The notes: generated from the sequence alone by a model not told the origin. Numbered from the stretch's first letter, positions 53,310 to 62,574 are shown. The stretch: 64,000 nt of DNA from Ferirhizobium litorale (GCA_030028905.1 JALDYZ010000002.1:372001-436000), one strand, 5' to 3'. Numbers and translations are program-made.

Positions 53310-54050
53310 TCAGGCGGGGACCGACAGGGCGTTCGTCCGGGTGACGACGCCGGCACCCAAACCGGCGATGAAGATCGCCAGGATCGCATAGGCCGGCGCC
53401 ATGCCGCCGGTGCCGAAGTTGAGCAGGTAGGCTGCGGTCGGCTGGGCGTTCGAAAGCATCTCGCCAAGGCCGACACTTTCGCTCAGTTGGGTGACGACCT
53501 TGGGAAACTCCGGAGCGATGGCGAGACTCAGCAGCACCGAATGCAGGGCCGCCAGCCCGGTCGCCAACCGAAGGCGCTCCGGCAGGCGGGCCATCGGCCC
53601 TTCCTCTTCGTCCTCACCGCCGCGCTCGGTGTGCTCCTCGAGCGGGAAGCTCAGGTAGATGGCGAAGGCGACCAGGTAGAGGAACGCGATCGGAACCGTC
53701 GAGAAGACCGCGCCGAAGGTGAGTTGCCCGCTCCACATGTCGTCGAAGAGCATCAGGAAGGGCGCCGACACCAGGAACCAGACGGCCGCAGCCAGCGCCC
53801 AGCCGACGTGAAGGCGCAGATAGCGGATTCGCATCACGGTGCAGGCAATCATCACCGCTCCCGTGGCCCAGAAGCCGAGCGGCTTGAACTCTCCCGACAT
53901 CCTCGCGCCGATGCGCCCGCAGGATCCAGCCACCTGGGCACAACCCGAAAGCTGCACCATCGCCCAGGTGATGTAGTCAAAATAGATCGCGAAGAACATG
54001 AACGACGCGATACACATCAGCGTCCACCAAAGATAACGTCCCGCAAACAT
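53310..54050 (-). CDS. Hypothetical membrane protein
   Basis: A 246-residue integral membrane protein with six or so helices (near residues 6-28, 58-75, 80-105, 115-137, 165-185 and 215-235). An acidic linker, EEHTERGGEDEEEGP, lies near residue 145. I recognise no family. ATG 54050 has GAGG upstream and is preferred to ATG 54062. It ends 19 bases from the convergent small gene at 53123. Confidence 0.7.
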   Translation of the reverse strand: MFAGRYLWWTLMCIASFMFFAIYFDYITWAMVQLSGCAQVAGSCGRIGARMSGEFKPLGFWATGAVMIACTVMRIRYLRLHVGWALAAAVWFLVSAPFLMLFDDMWSGQLTFGAVFSTVPIAFLYLVAFAIYLSFPLEEHTERGGEDEEEGPMARLPERLRLATGLAALHSVLLSLAIAPEFPKVVTQLSESVGLGEMLSNAQPTAAYLLNFGTGGMAPAYAILAIFIAGLGAGVVTRTNALSVPA

Positions 54051-54195
54051 GGCAGTCCTCATGACTGTTGCGTAATAGATCAGGGCACTATCCTACACGC
54101 AGGCCTGCAACCTCGCTCAACAAGCTAAAATATTAGTTTATACTTATTTACGATCCACAGCTTGAACGGCGTTCCCGTGACCCGGTTCGGCACAG

Positions 54196-55203
54196 TCAAT
54201 CGGTCAATACTGCCGTGACGCGAACATTTCCGACATGAATGCCGTTCCAGTTGTGCATTGCGTGGTTGGCAGAGGCCATCAATGCCGCATGAACATCGCT
54301 GTTCCTGTCGAAGAATCGGGCGAGCGTGGCGGCGACCATGGCTTCGGCAGCCCGCGTCGTGCCGTTTTCACACTTCAGCGCAATCGCCACGCCCTGTTCC
54401 GGGACGGCCGCGCAGAAGACGCCCTCCGCGCCGGTCTTGGCGAAGATGCGGCCGGGCGCGATGCTCATCAGCCTGGTGCAGGCGCGGCCGGTGCCGGCGA
54501 CATAGAACGGCTCGGCCATGCACGCTTCCATGATGCGTCTGGAAGCACGGGCGCGGACCGGCTCGAGCCCGACCCCCGTCGTCATCCTGGCAAAACCATA
54601 GGCGAGCGATTTCAACGGCACCGCATAGGTCGGGATGGAGCAGCCGTCCATGCCGGAATTTTCACGACCCAGGGTGACGCCGGTCAGGCTGGCCATGGTC
54701 TCGCGGATCTCGCGCTGGAGCGGATGGTCGTAGCCGACATAGCCGCCGGGGTCGGTGCCGGTGTGGCAGCAGGCGCATATGAAGCCGGCATGCTTGCCCG
54801 AGCAGTTGTTGTGGAGCGCGCTGGGGGTGTCGAGCGTGCGGGCCTGGTGAATCAGGACCTGCTGGGTGGAAGACCAGTGGGCGCCGCATTCCAGCGTATC
54901 GGCATCGCGCCCGGCGGCCTTCAGCATCGCGGCGGCCAGCGCCACATGCTCGTCCTCGCCCGAATGGGAAGCCGAGGCAAGGGCAAGCTCGCGATTGCCG
55001 AAACCATAGGCGTCAGCGGCACCGCTTTCGACGAGCGGCAACGCCTGCATCGCCTTGCAGGCGGAACGCGGGAACACCGGGCGGTCGATATCGCCGAGCG
55101 AGAAGACGAGGTCGCCGTCGCCATCGACGACGGCGATCATTCCGCGGTGGCGGCTTTCGACGAGATTGCCGCGGGTAACTTCGACGGTAACGGGATTGGA
55201 CAT
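54196..55203 (-). CDS. ansA: L-asparaginase, class 3 (Rhizobium etli AnsA/ReAV type)
   Basis: A 335-residue asparaginase of the class 3 serine-lysine fold, related to beta-lactamases. It has the SxxK motif Ser47-Ala-Cys-Lys50 (PRSACK), Ser79 (ASASHSGE) and the zinc-site residues Cys134 and Lys137 (NNCSGKH), Asp186 and Cys188 (GMDGC). These all fall one position before the residues that I recall for R. etli ReAV (Ser48, Lys51, Ser80, Cys135, Lys138, Asp187, Cys189), which makes the assignment strong. It is cytosolic and releases aspartate and ammonia from asparagine. It stands alone on its strand, with no transporter next to it. Confidence 0.93.
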   Translation of the reverse strand: MSNPVTVEVTRGNLVESRHRGMIAVVDGDGDLVFSLGDIDRPVFPRSACKAMQALPLVESGAADAYGFGNRELALASASHSGEDEHVALAAAMLKAAGRDADTLECGAHWSSTQQVLIHQARTLDTPSALHNNCSGKHAGFICACCHTGTDPGGYVGYDHPLQREIRETMASLTGVTLGRENSGMDGCSIPTYAVPLKSLAYGFARMTTGVGLEPVRARASRRIMEACMAEPFYVAGTGRACTRLMSIAPGRIFAKTGAEGVFCAAVPEQGVAIALKCENGTTRAAEAMVAATLARFFDRNSDVHAALMASANHAMHNWNGIHVGNVRVTAVLTD

Positions 55204-55368
55204 GCGGGAGGGCCTCGGGGATCTGCTGTGGATCGCCCGTGATAGACAATCATGAGGTCCGCCGCTAGGGGCTTGTTCGGTCGTTGCGGCGGCCTCGTGG
55301 CCACCACTTCAAGGGAGACCCGCATTCATGGTATGAAGCGTCTTCACGTCCCGTCCGGGGATCGCGGG

Positions 55369-55872
55369 ATGATTTCACTTTCGACGGCGAAATGCGCGGA
55401 AGACTTCGAGATCGCCGCCGAATTCGGCCGCGCATTCGGGGAATGGGATGCCGTCGAAGGGCTGGCCTACGGGCTGGACCCGGAGGAGGTGCGGCAACTC
55501 TACCACAACGATACGAGCAGTTCGCTGGCGAGGAAGTTCAGCGCCGGCAACGGCGTGCTGTACCTGGCCCGATCGGATGGCGCGCTGGCGGGAAGCCTCG
55601 GCTTCGACACGTTCGACGAGACGACCGCGGAACTGCAGAAATTCTATGTGGATCCAAAATTCCGCGGCAAGGGCATCGGCAGCGCGTTGATGCGGACGGC
55701 GTTGGCCGAAATCGGGAAGAGCGGTTTCAAAAGGGTCGTGCTGCACACCACGGTCTACATGCGCAATGCGATTTCGGTCTACGAGGCTTGCGGGTTCATC
55801 CGATGCCCGCCATTCCGGGCGGTCCCGGACAGCGTGGCGCATACCGAAATCTTCATGGCGCGGGAGATGTGA
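55369..55872 (+). CDS. GNAT acetyltransferase
   Basis: A 167-residue N-acetyltransferase. The acetyl-CoA motif is RGKGIGSALMRTAL (near residues 99-112), after LQKFYVDPKF. The C-terminal segment VYEACGFIRCPPF is usual for amino-acid or antibiotic acetyltransferases. I choose ATG 55369, with GGGGA 7 bases before it; ATG 55333 is possible. The gene diverges from the asparaginase gene across 165 bases and converges on the quinone oxidoreductase. Substrate unknown. Confidence 0.8.
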   Translation: MISLSTAKCAEDFEIAAEFGRAFGEWDAVEGLAYGLDPEEVRQLYHNDTSSSLARKFSAGNGVLYLARSDGALAGSLGFDTFDETTAELQKFYVDPKFRGKGIGSALMRTALAEIGKSGFKRVVLHTTVYMRNAISVYEACGFIRCPPFRAVPDSVAHTEIFMAREM

Positions 55873-55927
55873 TGCGGAATGAGCCACCCCCTGCCCGGGT
55901 TTCGACAGGCTCCGGTGAAAGGCCGGC

Positions 55928-56944
55928 TCAACCGACCTTCAGCATGATCTTGCCGACATGCTCGCTGGTTTCCATCAGCGCGTGCGCCTTGGCGACGTCG
56001 TCGAAGGCGAAGACCGAGTGGATGACCGGCGCCACCTTTCCACTTTCGAGCAGCGGCCAGACCTGCGCCAGCAGTTCGTCGCGGATGGCGCGCTTTTCCT
56101 CCGCCGTGCGCGGCCGCATCGTCGAGCCGGTCACCGTCAGGCGCTTGACCATGATCGGCGCGAGGTTGACCTTGTCGGCGACGGCACCGCCGAGGAAGGC
56201 GATGATCGACAGGCAACCGTCCTTCGCCAGCACCGAGAGATTCTTCTCGAAGTAGGCGGCACCGATCATGTCGAGGACGACATCGACGCCGCGCCCATCG
56301 GTTTCGGCCTTGATGACCTCGGCGAAATCCTCCTCGCGGTAGTTGATCGCCCGCCGTGCGCCGAGCCTGACGCAGGCCTCGCACTTGTCCTTCGAACCGG
56401 CTGTGGTGAATACCTCGGCGCCGAAGGCGGTCGCAAGCTGGATCGCCGTGGTACCGATGCCACTGGTGCCGCCATGGATCAGCACGCTCTCGCCTTCGGT
56501 AAGGCCGGCCATCTGGAAGAGATTGGCCCAGACGGTAAAGAAGGTTTCGGGGAGCGCCGCCGCCCGCACCGCGTCATACCCCTTGGGAAAGGGCAGCACC
56601 TGCCCGGCGGGCGCCAGGCAGTACTCCGCGTAGCCGCCGCCATTGACCAGTGCGCAGACCTTGTCGCCGGGGGCATAGCCGGCGACACCGTCACCGATGC
56701 CGACGACCTCGCCGGCCACCTCGAGGCCGAGCACCGGGCTGGCCTCCTTCGGCGGCGGATAGGTACCCTGCCGCTGGGCGACGTCGGGGCGATTGACGCC
56801 GGCGGCCTCCACCCTGATCAGGATCTCCCCGGCCCCCGGCTCCGGCAACGGCGCACGGGCGATGGACATCATCTCCGGACCGCCAAAGGACTTCAGGTTG
56901 ACATAGCGCATTTCGGCTGGGCGCATATCTGCTGGCAGGGACAT
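55928..56944 (-). CDS. NADPH:quinone oxidoreductase (PIG3-like)
   Basis: A 338-residue zinc-free medium-chain reductase. The catalytic-site motif [18 protein letters not shown] (near residues 49-66) is typical of the PIG3 group. The NADPH fold has [15 protein letters not shown] near residues 158-172 and [12 protein letters not shown] near 200-211. It reduces quinones by one electron and may take part in oxidative stress. There is no structural or catalytic zinc ligand set. The start ATG 56944 has GAGGAG upstream; a second ATG 11 residues on is possible. Confidence 0.88.
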   Translation of the reverse strand: MSLPADMRPAEMRYVNLKSFGGPEMMSIARAPLPEPGAGEILIRVEAAGVNRPDVAQRQGTYPPPKEASPVLGLEVAGEVVGIGDGVAGYAPGDKVCALVNGGGYAEYCLAPAGQVLPFPKGYDAVRAAALPETFFTVWANLFQMAGLTEGESVLIHGGTSGIGTTAIQLATAFGAEVFTTAGSKDKCEACVRLGARRAINYREEDFAEVIKAETDGRGVDVVLDMIGAAYFEKNLSVLAKDGCLSIIAFLGGAVADKVNLAPIMVKRLTVTGSTMRPRTAEEKRAIRDELLAQVWPLLESGKVAPVIHSVFAFDDVAKAHALMETSEHVGKIMLKVG

Positions 56945-57119
56945 GGGCGGCTCTCCTCAAATCAACGGAAGACACGCAAATAGGCCAAAACGGCCCGCTT
57001 TGAAAGGCGGGCTGCATCGGCAGGCGCGGCGCCCTCGCCGGCTCGCGGACAGCAATGCACGCAAAATCAATGGATTGGCGCATTGTCTCCGGCAGCGGCT
57101 GCGGCGCAATGCCCGAGCG

Positions 57120-58925
57120 TCAAATCGTCTCTCCGAACGGGACGAGGACAAGGCCATTGTCACTGTCCTTGGCCATGCTCTTGATTGCCGCGATCTCCGC
57201 GCTCATGCGGCTGATATCGTCGACGACGTGGCCGCGCGGCAGCTCCAGCACGCCGATTGAACAGCGCATCAGCGGAAAGTCTATCTCGACCCCGGCGCGG
57301 TCGTGGCCGCGGATCAGCGCGCGCGCCCGGTCCTCGTCGCAATAGAGCGCGGCGACATCGTCCTGGAAGTCGCTCAGCAGCCGGTCGAGGACCTCGGTCA
57401 GTTCTTCCACCTTCCAGCCACTGACACCGATGAAGAAATCGTCGCCGCCGACATGGCCGAGGAAGTGCCCGTCGGAAAAGAAATACCGGCGGGTCAGGGC
57501 TGCAAACAGCGATATGGCGTGGTCGCCGAGCTGGAAGCCGTACTTGTCGTTGAAGGGTTTGAAGTTGTCGAAGTCGCAGTAGCAGAAGTGACGCACGGCG
57601 TCGTCGTCACGCCCGGCGTTCTGCATGTAGTCGCGGATGGCGCGATTGCCGGGCAGGCCGGTCAGCGGGTTCTGGTCCTGCGCCACCTGCAACTGTTTCT
57701 CGTTGATGACCTTGATCAGCGAGGCGGCCGAGACGACGCCCGCATAGCGCATGTTTTCCGTCAGGATGACGCAGTCGCTGCCTTCCATGTTGGCGAAGAC
57801 GGTCATCAGTTCCTCGGCACCGGCATCGAGACCGACGATCGGGGCGCGGTCGACGAAATGCGAGATCGCCCGCTCGTAGACCTTGTTCTTGAGGAGATCG
57901 CGACCGAATGGCTGGTAGATGAATTCCTTCAGGTGGCGCTCGTTGATGGTGCCGCGCGGCTCGCCATTGGCGTTCAGGACCGGAAAGAAGGCCTGGCGCG
58001 GATTGAGGCGGAAAAGATCGAACACATGCTCGATGCTGTCATTCTCGTAAACCGTCGGCAGCCGCTCGATCTGCTTGCGGATAAGAATTTCATCGAGCGT
58101 GTGGCCACTGCGCTTGGCCTGGCCGACATGCTGCAGGTGCGGGAAACTCTTCCTCAAATCGGAAACGAAGGTCGTTGGCCGGTCGATGAACCACCCCTGG
58201 ACGAGATCGACGCCGTATTGCCGACAGGCGAGGAACTCGGCCTCCGTCTCGATACCTTCGGCGACGACGCGAATGCCGAGCACATGGGCAATGTTGACGA
58301 AGTTCTTAACGAGATGGCGCTTGCGCGGATTGGCGTCCAGCCCTGCGATGAAATGGCGGTCGATCTTGAGGTAGTCGACCGGGTGGTCGCAGAGGATCTT
58401 CATCTCGCCGTGGCCGACGCCGAAATCGTCGATCGCCAGCTTGAAGCCGGCGCGGCGCATGTGGCGCACCAGGGCAGCGAACTCCGGCACGCTGGTATTG
58501 TCGAAGCGCTCCGACAGTTCGAAACAGATCGACGACGGCGGCACGCCGTTTGTCTTGAGGTGCTGAAGCAGGCTCTCGATCATCTGCTCTCCATGGCGGA
58601 TCAGCCGCACATCGAGGTTGAGGAAGAGCGTGGCCGAGGCGAAATCCGGCAGGGTGACGAACTTGGCGACGGCGCGCGCGGCCACCATCTGCTCCAGCGC
58701 CAGCAGTGCGCCCGCCTCCTCGGCCTGATCGAGCAGAGCCACCGGCGAAGCAAAGCCGATGCGCTCCTGGCCGCGCATCAGCGATTCGTAGCCGAAGACC
58801 GCGCCGGTGCTGGCCTCCACAATCGGCTGGAAGGCATTCTCGACCACGAGCTTGGCAAGGGTAATGATCTGGTCGTTTGCGAAACGACGCAAAACGCCCG
58901 GTTCCACTGGGGCAGCCACCGTCAT
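57120..58925 (-). CDS. EAL-CBS-GGDEF c-di-GMP protein
   Basis: A 601-residue cytosolic protein with an N-terminal EAL phosphodiesterase domain (about residues 20-260), a tandem CBS domain (about 285-420) and a C-terminal GGDEF domain (about 440-595). The EAL motif is ESL, with the later IDDFGVG, KIDRHF, EGIETEAE and QGWF retained, so phosphodiesterase activity is likely. The GGDEF motif is GGDDF, an Asp in place of the catalytic Glu, and there is no RxxD site, so this domain may be regulatory. CBS domains bind adenine nucleotides and could tie c-di-GMP breakdown to energy state. The gene stands alone. Confidence 0.9.
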   Translation of the reverse strand: MTVAAPVEPGVLRRFANDQIITLAKLVVENAFQPIVEASTGAVFGYESLMRGQERIGFASPVALLDQAEEAGALLALEQMVAARAVAKFVTLPDFASATLFLNLDVRLIRHGEQMIESLLQHLKTNGVPPSSICFELSERFDNTSVPEFAALVRHMRRAGFKLAIDDFGVGHGEMKILCDHPVDYLKIDRHFIAGLDANPRKRHLVKNFVNIAHVLGIRVVAEGIETEAEFLACRQYGVDLVQGWFIDRPTTFVSDLRKSFPHLQHVGQAKRSGHTLDEILIRKQIERLPTVYENDSIEHVFDLFRLNPRQAFFPVLNANGEPRGTINERHLKEFIYQPFGRDLLKNKVYERAISHFVDRAPIVGLDAGAEELMTVFANMEGSDCVILTENMRYAGVVSAASLIKVINEKQLQVAQDQNPLTGLPGNRAIRDYMQNAGRDDDAVRHFCYCDFDNFKPFNDKYGFQLGDHAISLFAALTRRYFFSDGHFLGHVGGDDFFIGVSGWKVEELTEVLDRLLSDFQDDVAALYCDEDRARALIRGHDRAGVEIDFPLMRCSIGVLELPRGHVVDDISRMSAEIAAIKSMAKDSDNGLVLVPFGETI

Positions 58926-59083
58926 GCCGGTCTCCGAAAAAGGCCTTTAAATATGGCGCGGAGGATTCCGGCAAAAGGTCAAGGAAACCTTTCCCGAACA
59001 TGAAACTTTCATGAAGGTTTCGTGACGGGCGGTTGCATGGTTCGAGGTCCCGGCGCGACGGCCGGGCCGGGACCGCGGCAGGA

Positions 59084-59632
59084 TCAATGTTTGATGCCCC
59101 AGCCGAACAGTACCAGGGTCCAGCCCTGCATGATCAGGTCGACCGCCAGGAACAGGCCGAGCATCCACAGGCTGTTGACCGGCCAGCCGACGGCGACCAC
59201 CAGGCCGAGCAATGCGGTGATGGTACCGCCGAACACGATCCAGCCCCAGCCGGTCGTGGGCTTGGTCTTGAAGCCTGCCCAGATGCGCAGAAGGCCGGAG
59301 ACGAGCAGCGCCATGGCGAGGAGCAACGTCAGCACGGCGGATGCAAGAACCGGATTGATGAAGGCGCAAATGCCAGCAATCGTATAGAGAACGCCGCTCA
59401 GCGCCCAGGACAGCACGTTGCGCCAGCCCTTGACCTGGAAGGCGTGGGCGAGTTCGACGACGCCACCCAACAGCATCAGCAGGCCGATGTAGTAGACGGA
59501 GACGACGGTGGCGGTGAAGAGATTGGCGAGCGCGATGAAGCCGAAGACAAGCAGGACAAGGCCGAGGACGACGAACCAGCCCCACTTGCCACTCAGGCCA
59601 CCCAGCTCGGTCCTTTCAAATGCATGCGTCAT
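59084..59632 (-). CDS. HdeD-family acid-resistance membrane protein
   Basis: A 182-residue membrane protein of the HdeD (DUF308) family with six helices, near residues 18-40, 44-62, 72-90, 96-112, 128-148 and 155-175. The pattern SGVLYTIAGICAFINPVLASAVLTL is typical of the family. Escherichia HdeD aids acid resistance; in rhizobia the role is unproven. ATG 59632 has AAGGA upstream. An anaerobox-like site, ATGAT-CTGA-ATCAA, lies 91 bases upstream, so low-oxygen induction is likely. It diverges from betI. Confidence 0.85.
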   Translation of the reverse strand: MTHAFERTELGGLSGKWGWFVVLGLVLLVFGFIALANLFTATVVSVYYIGLLMLLGGVVELAHAFQVKGWRNVLSWALSGVLYTIAGICAFINPVLASAVLTLLLAMALLVSGLLRIWAGFKTKPTTGWGWIVFGGTITALLGLVVAVGWPVNSLWMLGLFLAVDLIMQGWTLVLFGWGIKH

Positions 59633-59722
59633 GATGAAATCCTTTTCCCCGGAAGAGGGCCGCAGCCCTGGTTGGACGCACTTCATGCTTGCATAAGAAT
59701 AACAAGAACTAAGCACAGCGCG

Positions 59723-59736
59723 ATGATCTGAATCAA
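59723..59736 (-). promoter_or_regulatory. Anaerobox-like site upstream of the hdeD-like gene
   Basis: ATGAT-CTGA-ATCAA matches the Fnr/FixK consensus TTGAT-N4-ATCAA at nine of ten positions. It lies 91 bases before the hdeD-like start, a spacing like that of the uspA box. TATTCT at about 59697-59702 on the minus strand could be the -10. Confidence 0.55.
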
Positions 59737-59750
59737 GTGCCAGTTTTTTG

Positions 59751-59770
59751 TTGATTGATGCGTCAATCAA
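59751..59770 (+). promoter_or_regulatory. BetI operator upstream of betI
   Basis: TTGATTGA-TGCG-TCAATCAA is a perfect 8-bp inverted repeat with a 4-base spacer, 31 bases before the betI ATG. Its form and position match BetI repressor boxes, which choline relieves. Confidence 0.8.
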
Positions 59771-59801
59771 AAATAAGCTGGCGAGGTCAGAGGGAGATGC
59801 G

Positions 59802-60395
59802 ATGCCGAAAGTCGGAATGGAACCGGTCCGCCGCAAGGCTCTCGTCGATGCGGCACTGCGCGCCATCGGCGAGAACGGGACGCTGGCCGTCACCATGTCG
59901 GAGATCGCCCGCAACGCCGGCGTCTCGCCGGCGCTGGCGCACCACTATTTCGGCTCCAAGGAGCAACTGCTGATCGCCACGATCCGGAGTCTTCTCCAGC
60001 AGTTACGCAACGATGTGGTGAAAGCGATTCAAGCCGTTCACACGCCGCGTGAGAAGCTGTCGGCCATCATCCGCACCAGCTTCCACGCCGACCAGTTCGC
60101 ACCGCAGACGATCGCCGCCTGGCTCGCCTTCTACTCCGAAGCGCAGCGATCCGAGGCGACCCGACGGCTGCTGGTGATCTACGCCCGGCGGCTGCGCTCC
60201 AACCTGGTGTGCAATCTCAAGCGGCTATGCGCCGCCGATGACGCGGCGCGGATTGCCGAAGGCGCTGCTGCGATGATCGACGGACTCTATATCCGCCAGA
60301 GTCTGAAGGCGGCGCCGATCAGCATCGAGGCGTCGATCGCCCTCACCGAAGACTACCTGAACGCGCACCTGCGCCCAATTGCCGGGGAATATTGA
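59802..60395 (+). CDS. betI: Choline-responsive repressor BetI
   Basis: A 197-residue TetR-family repressor of the choline/glycine betaine operon. The start, MPKVGMEPVRRKALVDAALRAIG, is the BetI consensus. The HTH lies at about residues 26-50 (MSEIARNAGVSPALAHHYFGSK), and the effector domain follows. AGGGAG sits before ATG 59802; the frame to 59748 would reach into the operator and is not used. Choline releases BetI from its operator at 59751-59770. First gene of the betI-betC-gst-betB run, with 4 bases to betC. Confidence 0.94.
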   Translation: MPKVGMEPVRRKALVDAALRAIGENGTLAVTMSEIARNAGVSPALAHHYFGSKEQLLIATIRSLLQQLRNDVVKAIQAVHTPREKLSAIIRTSFHADQFAPQTIAAWLAFYSEAQRSEATRRLLVIYARRLRSNLVCNLKRLCAADDAARIAEGAAAMIDGLYIRQSLKAAPISIEASIALTEDYLNAHLRPIAGEY

Positions 60396-60399
60396 CGCC

Positions 60400-61929
60400 G
60401 TGACCGAAGCAAAGCGGAATATCCTGATCATCATGGTCGACCAGCTGAACGGAAAACTGTTTCCCGACGGACCCGCCGACTTCCTGCATGCGCCGCACAT
60501 GAAGGCGCTTGCGGCCCGCTCGGCCCGCTTCCGCAACAACTACACCTCTTCGCCGCTATGCGCACCGGCCCGGGCCTCGCTGATGGCGGGTCAGTTGCCG
60601 AGCCGCACCCAGGTCTACGACAACGCCGCCGAGTATGTCTCCTCGATCCCGACCTATGCCCACCACCTGCGCCGCGGCGGCTACTACACGGCGCTGTCCG
60701 GCAAGATGCACTTCGTCGGCCCGGACCAGTTGCACGGCTTCGAGGAGCGGCTGACCACGGACATCTACCCGGCCGACTTCGGCTGGACGCCCGACTACCG
60801 CAAGCCCGGCGAACGGATTGACTGGTGGTATCACAATCTCGGCTCCGTCACCGGGGCCGGCGTCGCCGAGATCACCAACCAGATGGAATATGACGACGAG
60901 GTCGCCTTTCTCGCCAACCAGAAACTCTACCAGCTCAGCCGCGAAACCGACGACGCCGGCCGCCGCCCCTGGTGCCTGACCGTTTCCTTCACCCATCCGC
61001 ACGATCCCTATGTCGCGCGCCGCAAGTTCTGGGATCTCTATGAGGACTGCGAGCACCTGCTGCCGGAAGTGGGCGCCCTGCCCGATGACCGGCAGGATCC
61101 GCATTCGAAGCGCATCATCCATTCCTGCGACTACCAGGCCTTCAACGTCACCGACGAAGACGTGCGGCGCTCGCGCCGGGCCTATTTCGCCAACATCAGC
61201 TATCTCGACGAGAAGGTCGGCGAACTGATCGACACGCTGACGCGCACGCGCATGCTCGACAACACCTGTATCGTCTTCTGCTCCGACCACGGCGACATGC
61301 TGGGCGAACGCGGGCTGTGGTTCAAGATGAACTTCTTCGAGGGTTCGGCCCGCGTGCCGCTGATGATTGCCGGCCCCGGCGTGGCGCCCGGCCTGCATGT
61401 CACGCCCACCTCGAACCTCGACATCACGCCGACGCTTGCCGACCTCGCCGGCATTTCGCTCGCCGAAGTGCAGCCATGGACGGACGGCGAGAGCCTGGTG
61501 CCGATGACGCAGGGCATCGAGCGCACCTCGCCTGTGCTGATGGAATATGCGGCCGAAGCTTCCTACGCGCCGCTCGTCGCCATTCGCGAGGGCAAGTGGA
61601 AGTACATTCACTGCCTGCTTGATCCCGACCAGCTCTACAATCTCGACGCCGACCCGCTGGAACTCACCAATCTCGCCGGTGATCCGGAGTATTCCGATGT
61701 CGTCGATATGTTCCGGCGCAAGCGCGAAGCCCGCTGGGACATGGGCGTCTTCGACGCGGCCGTGCGCGAAAGCCAGGCGCGGCGCTGGGTGGTCTACGAG
61801 GCGCTCAGGAACGGCGCCTACTACCCCTGGGACCACCAGCCGCTGCAGAAGGCGTCCGAGCGCTACATGCGCAACCACATGAACCTCGACAATCTCGAGG
61901 AATCCAAGCGCTATCCGCGGGGAGAATGA
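60400..61929 (+). CDS. betC: Choline-sulfatase
   Basis: A 509-residue cytosolic sulfatase that hydrolyses choline-O-sulfate to choline and sulfate, feeding betaine synthesis. The formylglycine cysteine is Cys54 in LCAPAR (CxPxR), and metal-binding Asp14 lies in MVDQLNG. The GTG start at 60400 gives the same numbering as the Sinorhizobium BetC Cys54, which supports it. The C-terminal WVVYEALRNGAYYPWDHQPL is specific to choline-sulfatase. The gene begins 4 bases after betI and ends 3 bases before gst. A maturase is needed elsewhere. Confidence 0.96.
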   Translation: MTEAKRNILIIMVDQLNGKLFPDGPADFLHAPHMKALAARSARFRNNYTSSPLCAPARASLMAGQLPSRTQVYDNAAEYVSSIPTYAHHLRRGGYYTALSGKMHFVGPDQLHGFEERLTTDIYPADFGWTPDYRKPGERIDWWYHNLGSVTGAGVAEITNQMEYDDEVAFLANQKLYQLSRETDDAGRRPWCLTVSFTHPHDPYVARRKFWDLYEDCEHLLPEVGALPDDRQDPHSKRIIHSCDYQAFNVTDEDVRRSRRAYFANISYLDEKVGELIDTLTRTRMLDNTCIVFCSDHGDMLGERGLWFKMNFFEGSARVPLMIAGPGVAPGLHVTPTSNLDITPTLADLAGISLAEVQPWTDGESLVPMTQGIERTSPVLMEYAAEASYAPLVAIREGKWKYIHCLLDPDQLYNLDADPLELTNLAGDPEYSDVVDMFRRKREARWDMGVFDAAVRESQARRWVVYEALRNGAYYPWDHQPLQKASERYMRNHMNLDNLEESKRYPRGE

Positions 61930-61932
61930 ACG

Positions 61933-62574
61933 ATGATCACGATCTGGGGCCGAAAGACCTCCTCCAACGTGCAATCGGTGATGTGGTGCATCGGCGAGCT
62001 CGGGCTTGCCCATGAGCGCATCGATGCGGGCTTCACCTACGGCGTCGTCGACACGCCGGAATTCCTCGCCATGAACCCGAACGGGCTGGTGCCGGTCATC
62101 CGTGACGATGGCGGCGAGCCCTTGTGGGAATCGGGCGCGATCATCCGCTATCTCGCCGCCCGCTACGGCGGCGATGGCTTCTGGCCGGCCGATCCGGTCG
62201 CGCGGGCGCCCGTCGACATGTGGGCGGAATGGGCAAAGGTCACCGTTTGCGCCGCCTTCACCGGCCCGATCTTCTGGCGTGTCGTCCGCACGCCCTCGAA
62301 GGACCGGGACCCGGTGGCGATCGCAGCAGCCGTCAAGGCGCTCGATGCGAAACTCGCCATTGCCGAGGCCCGGCTCGAAGGCCACGCCTTCCTTGCCGGC
62401 GACGCCTTTACCCCGGCCGACATCCAGTTCGGCCACATACTCTACCGCTACTTCACCATCGACATCGAGCGCCGGCCCCGCCCGGCGCTGGAACGCTACC
62501 ACGAAGCATTGCAGCAACGCCCCGCCTTCCGGGAGCATGTGATGGTATCCTATAACGAACTGAGGGCCGACTGA
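61933..62574 (+). CDS. Glutathione S-transferase embedded in the bet operon
   Basis: A 213-residue GST. The N-terminal domain starts [21 protein letters not shown], with Ser10/Ser11 in the usual catalytic-serine place, and shares the cis-Pro segment GLVPVI and [10 protein letters not shown], the glutathione-binding loop. The helical domain has [18 protein letters not shown]. It lies three bases after betC and shares one base with betB (TGATG), so it is fully coupled with the operon. In the well-known Sinorhizobium betICBA no GST is present. A role in osmolyte or sulfur metabolism is possible but unproven. Confidence 0.92.
   Translation: MITIWGRKTSSNVQSVMWCIGELGLAHERIDAGFTYGVVDTPEFLAMNPNGLVPVIRDDGGEPLWESGAIIRYLAARYGGDGFWPADPVARAPVDMWAEWAKVTVCAAFTGPIFWRVVRTPSKDRDPVAIAAAVKALDAKLAIAEARLEGHAFLAGDAFTPADIQFGHILYRYFTIDIERRPRPALERYHEALQQRPAFREHVMVSYNELRAD

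Noticed and set aside
57303-59003. Plus-strand frame of 566 codons
   Set aside because: Antisense to the EAL-CBS-GGDEF gene, whose motifs are complete.
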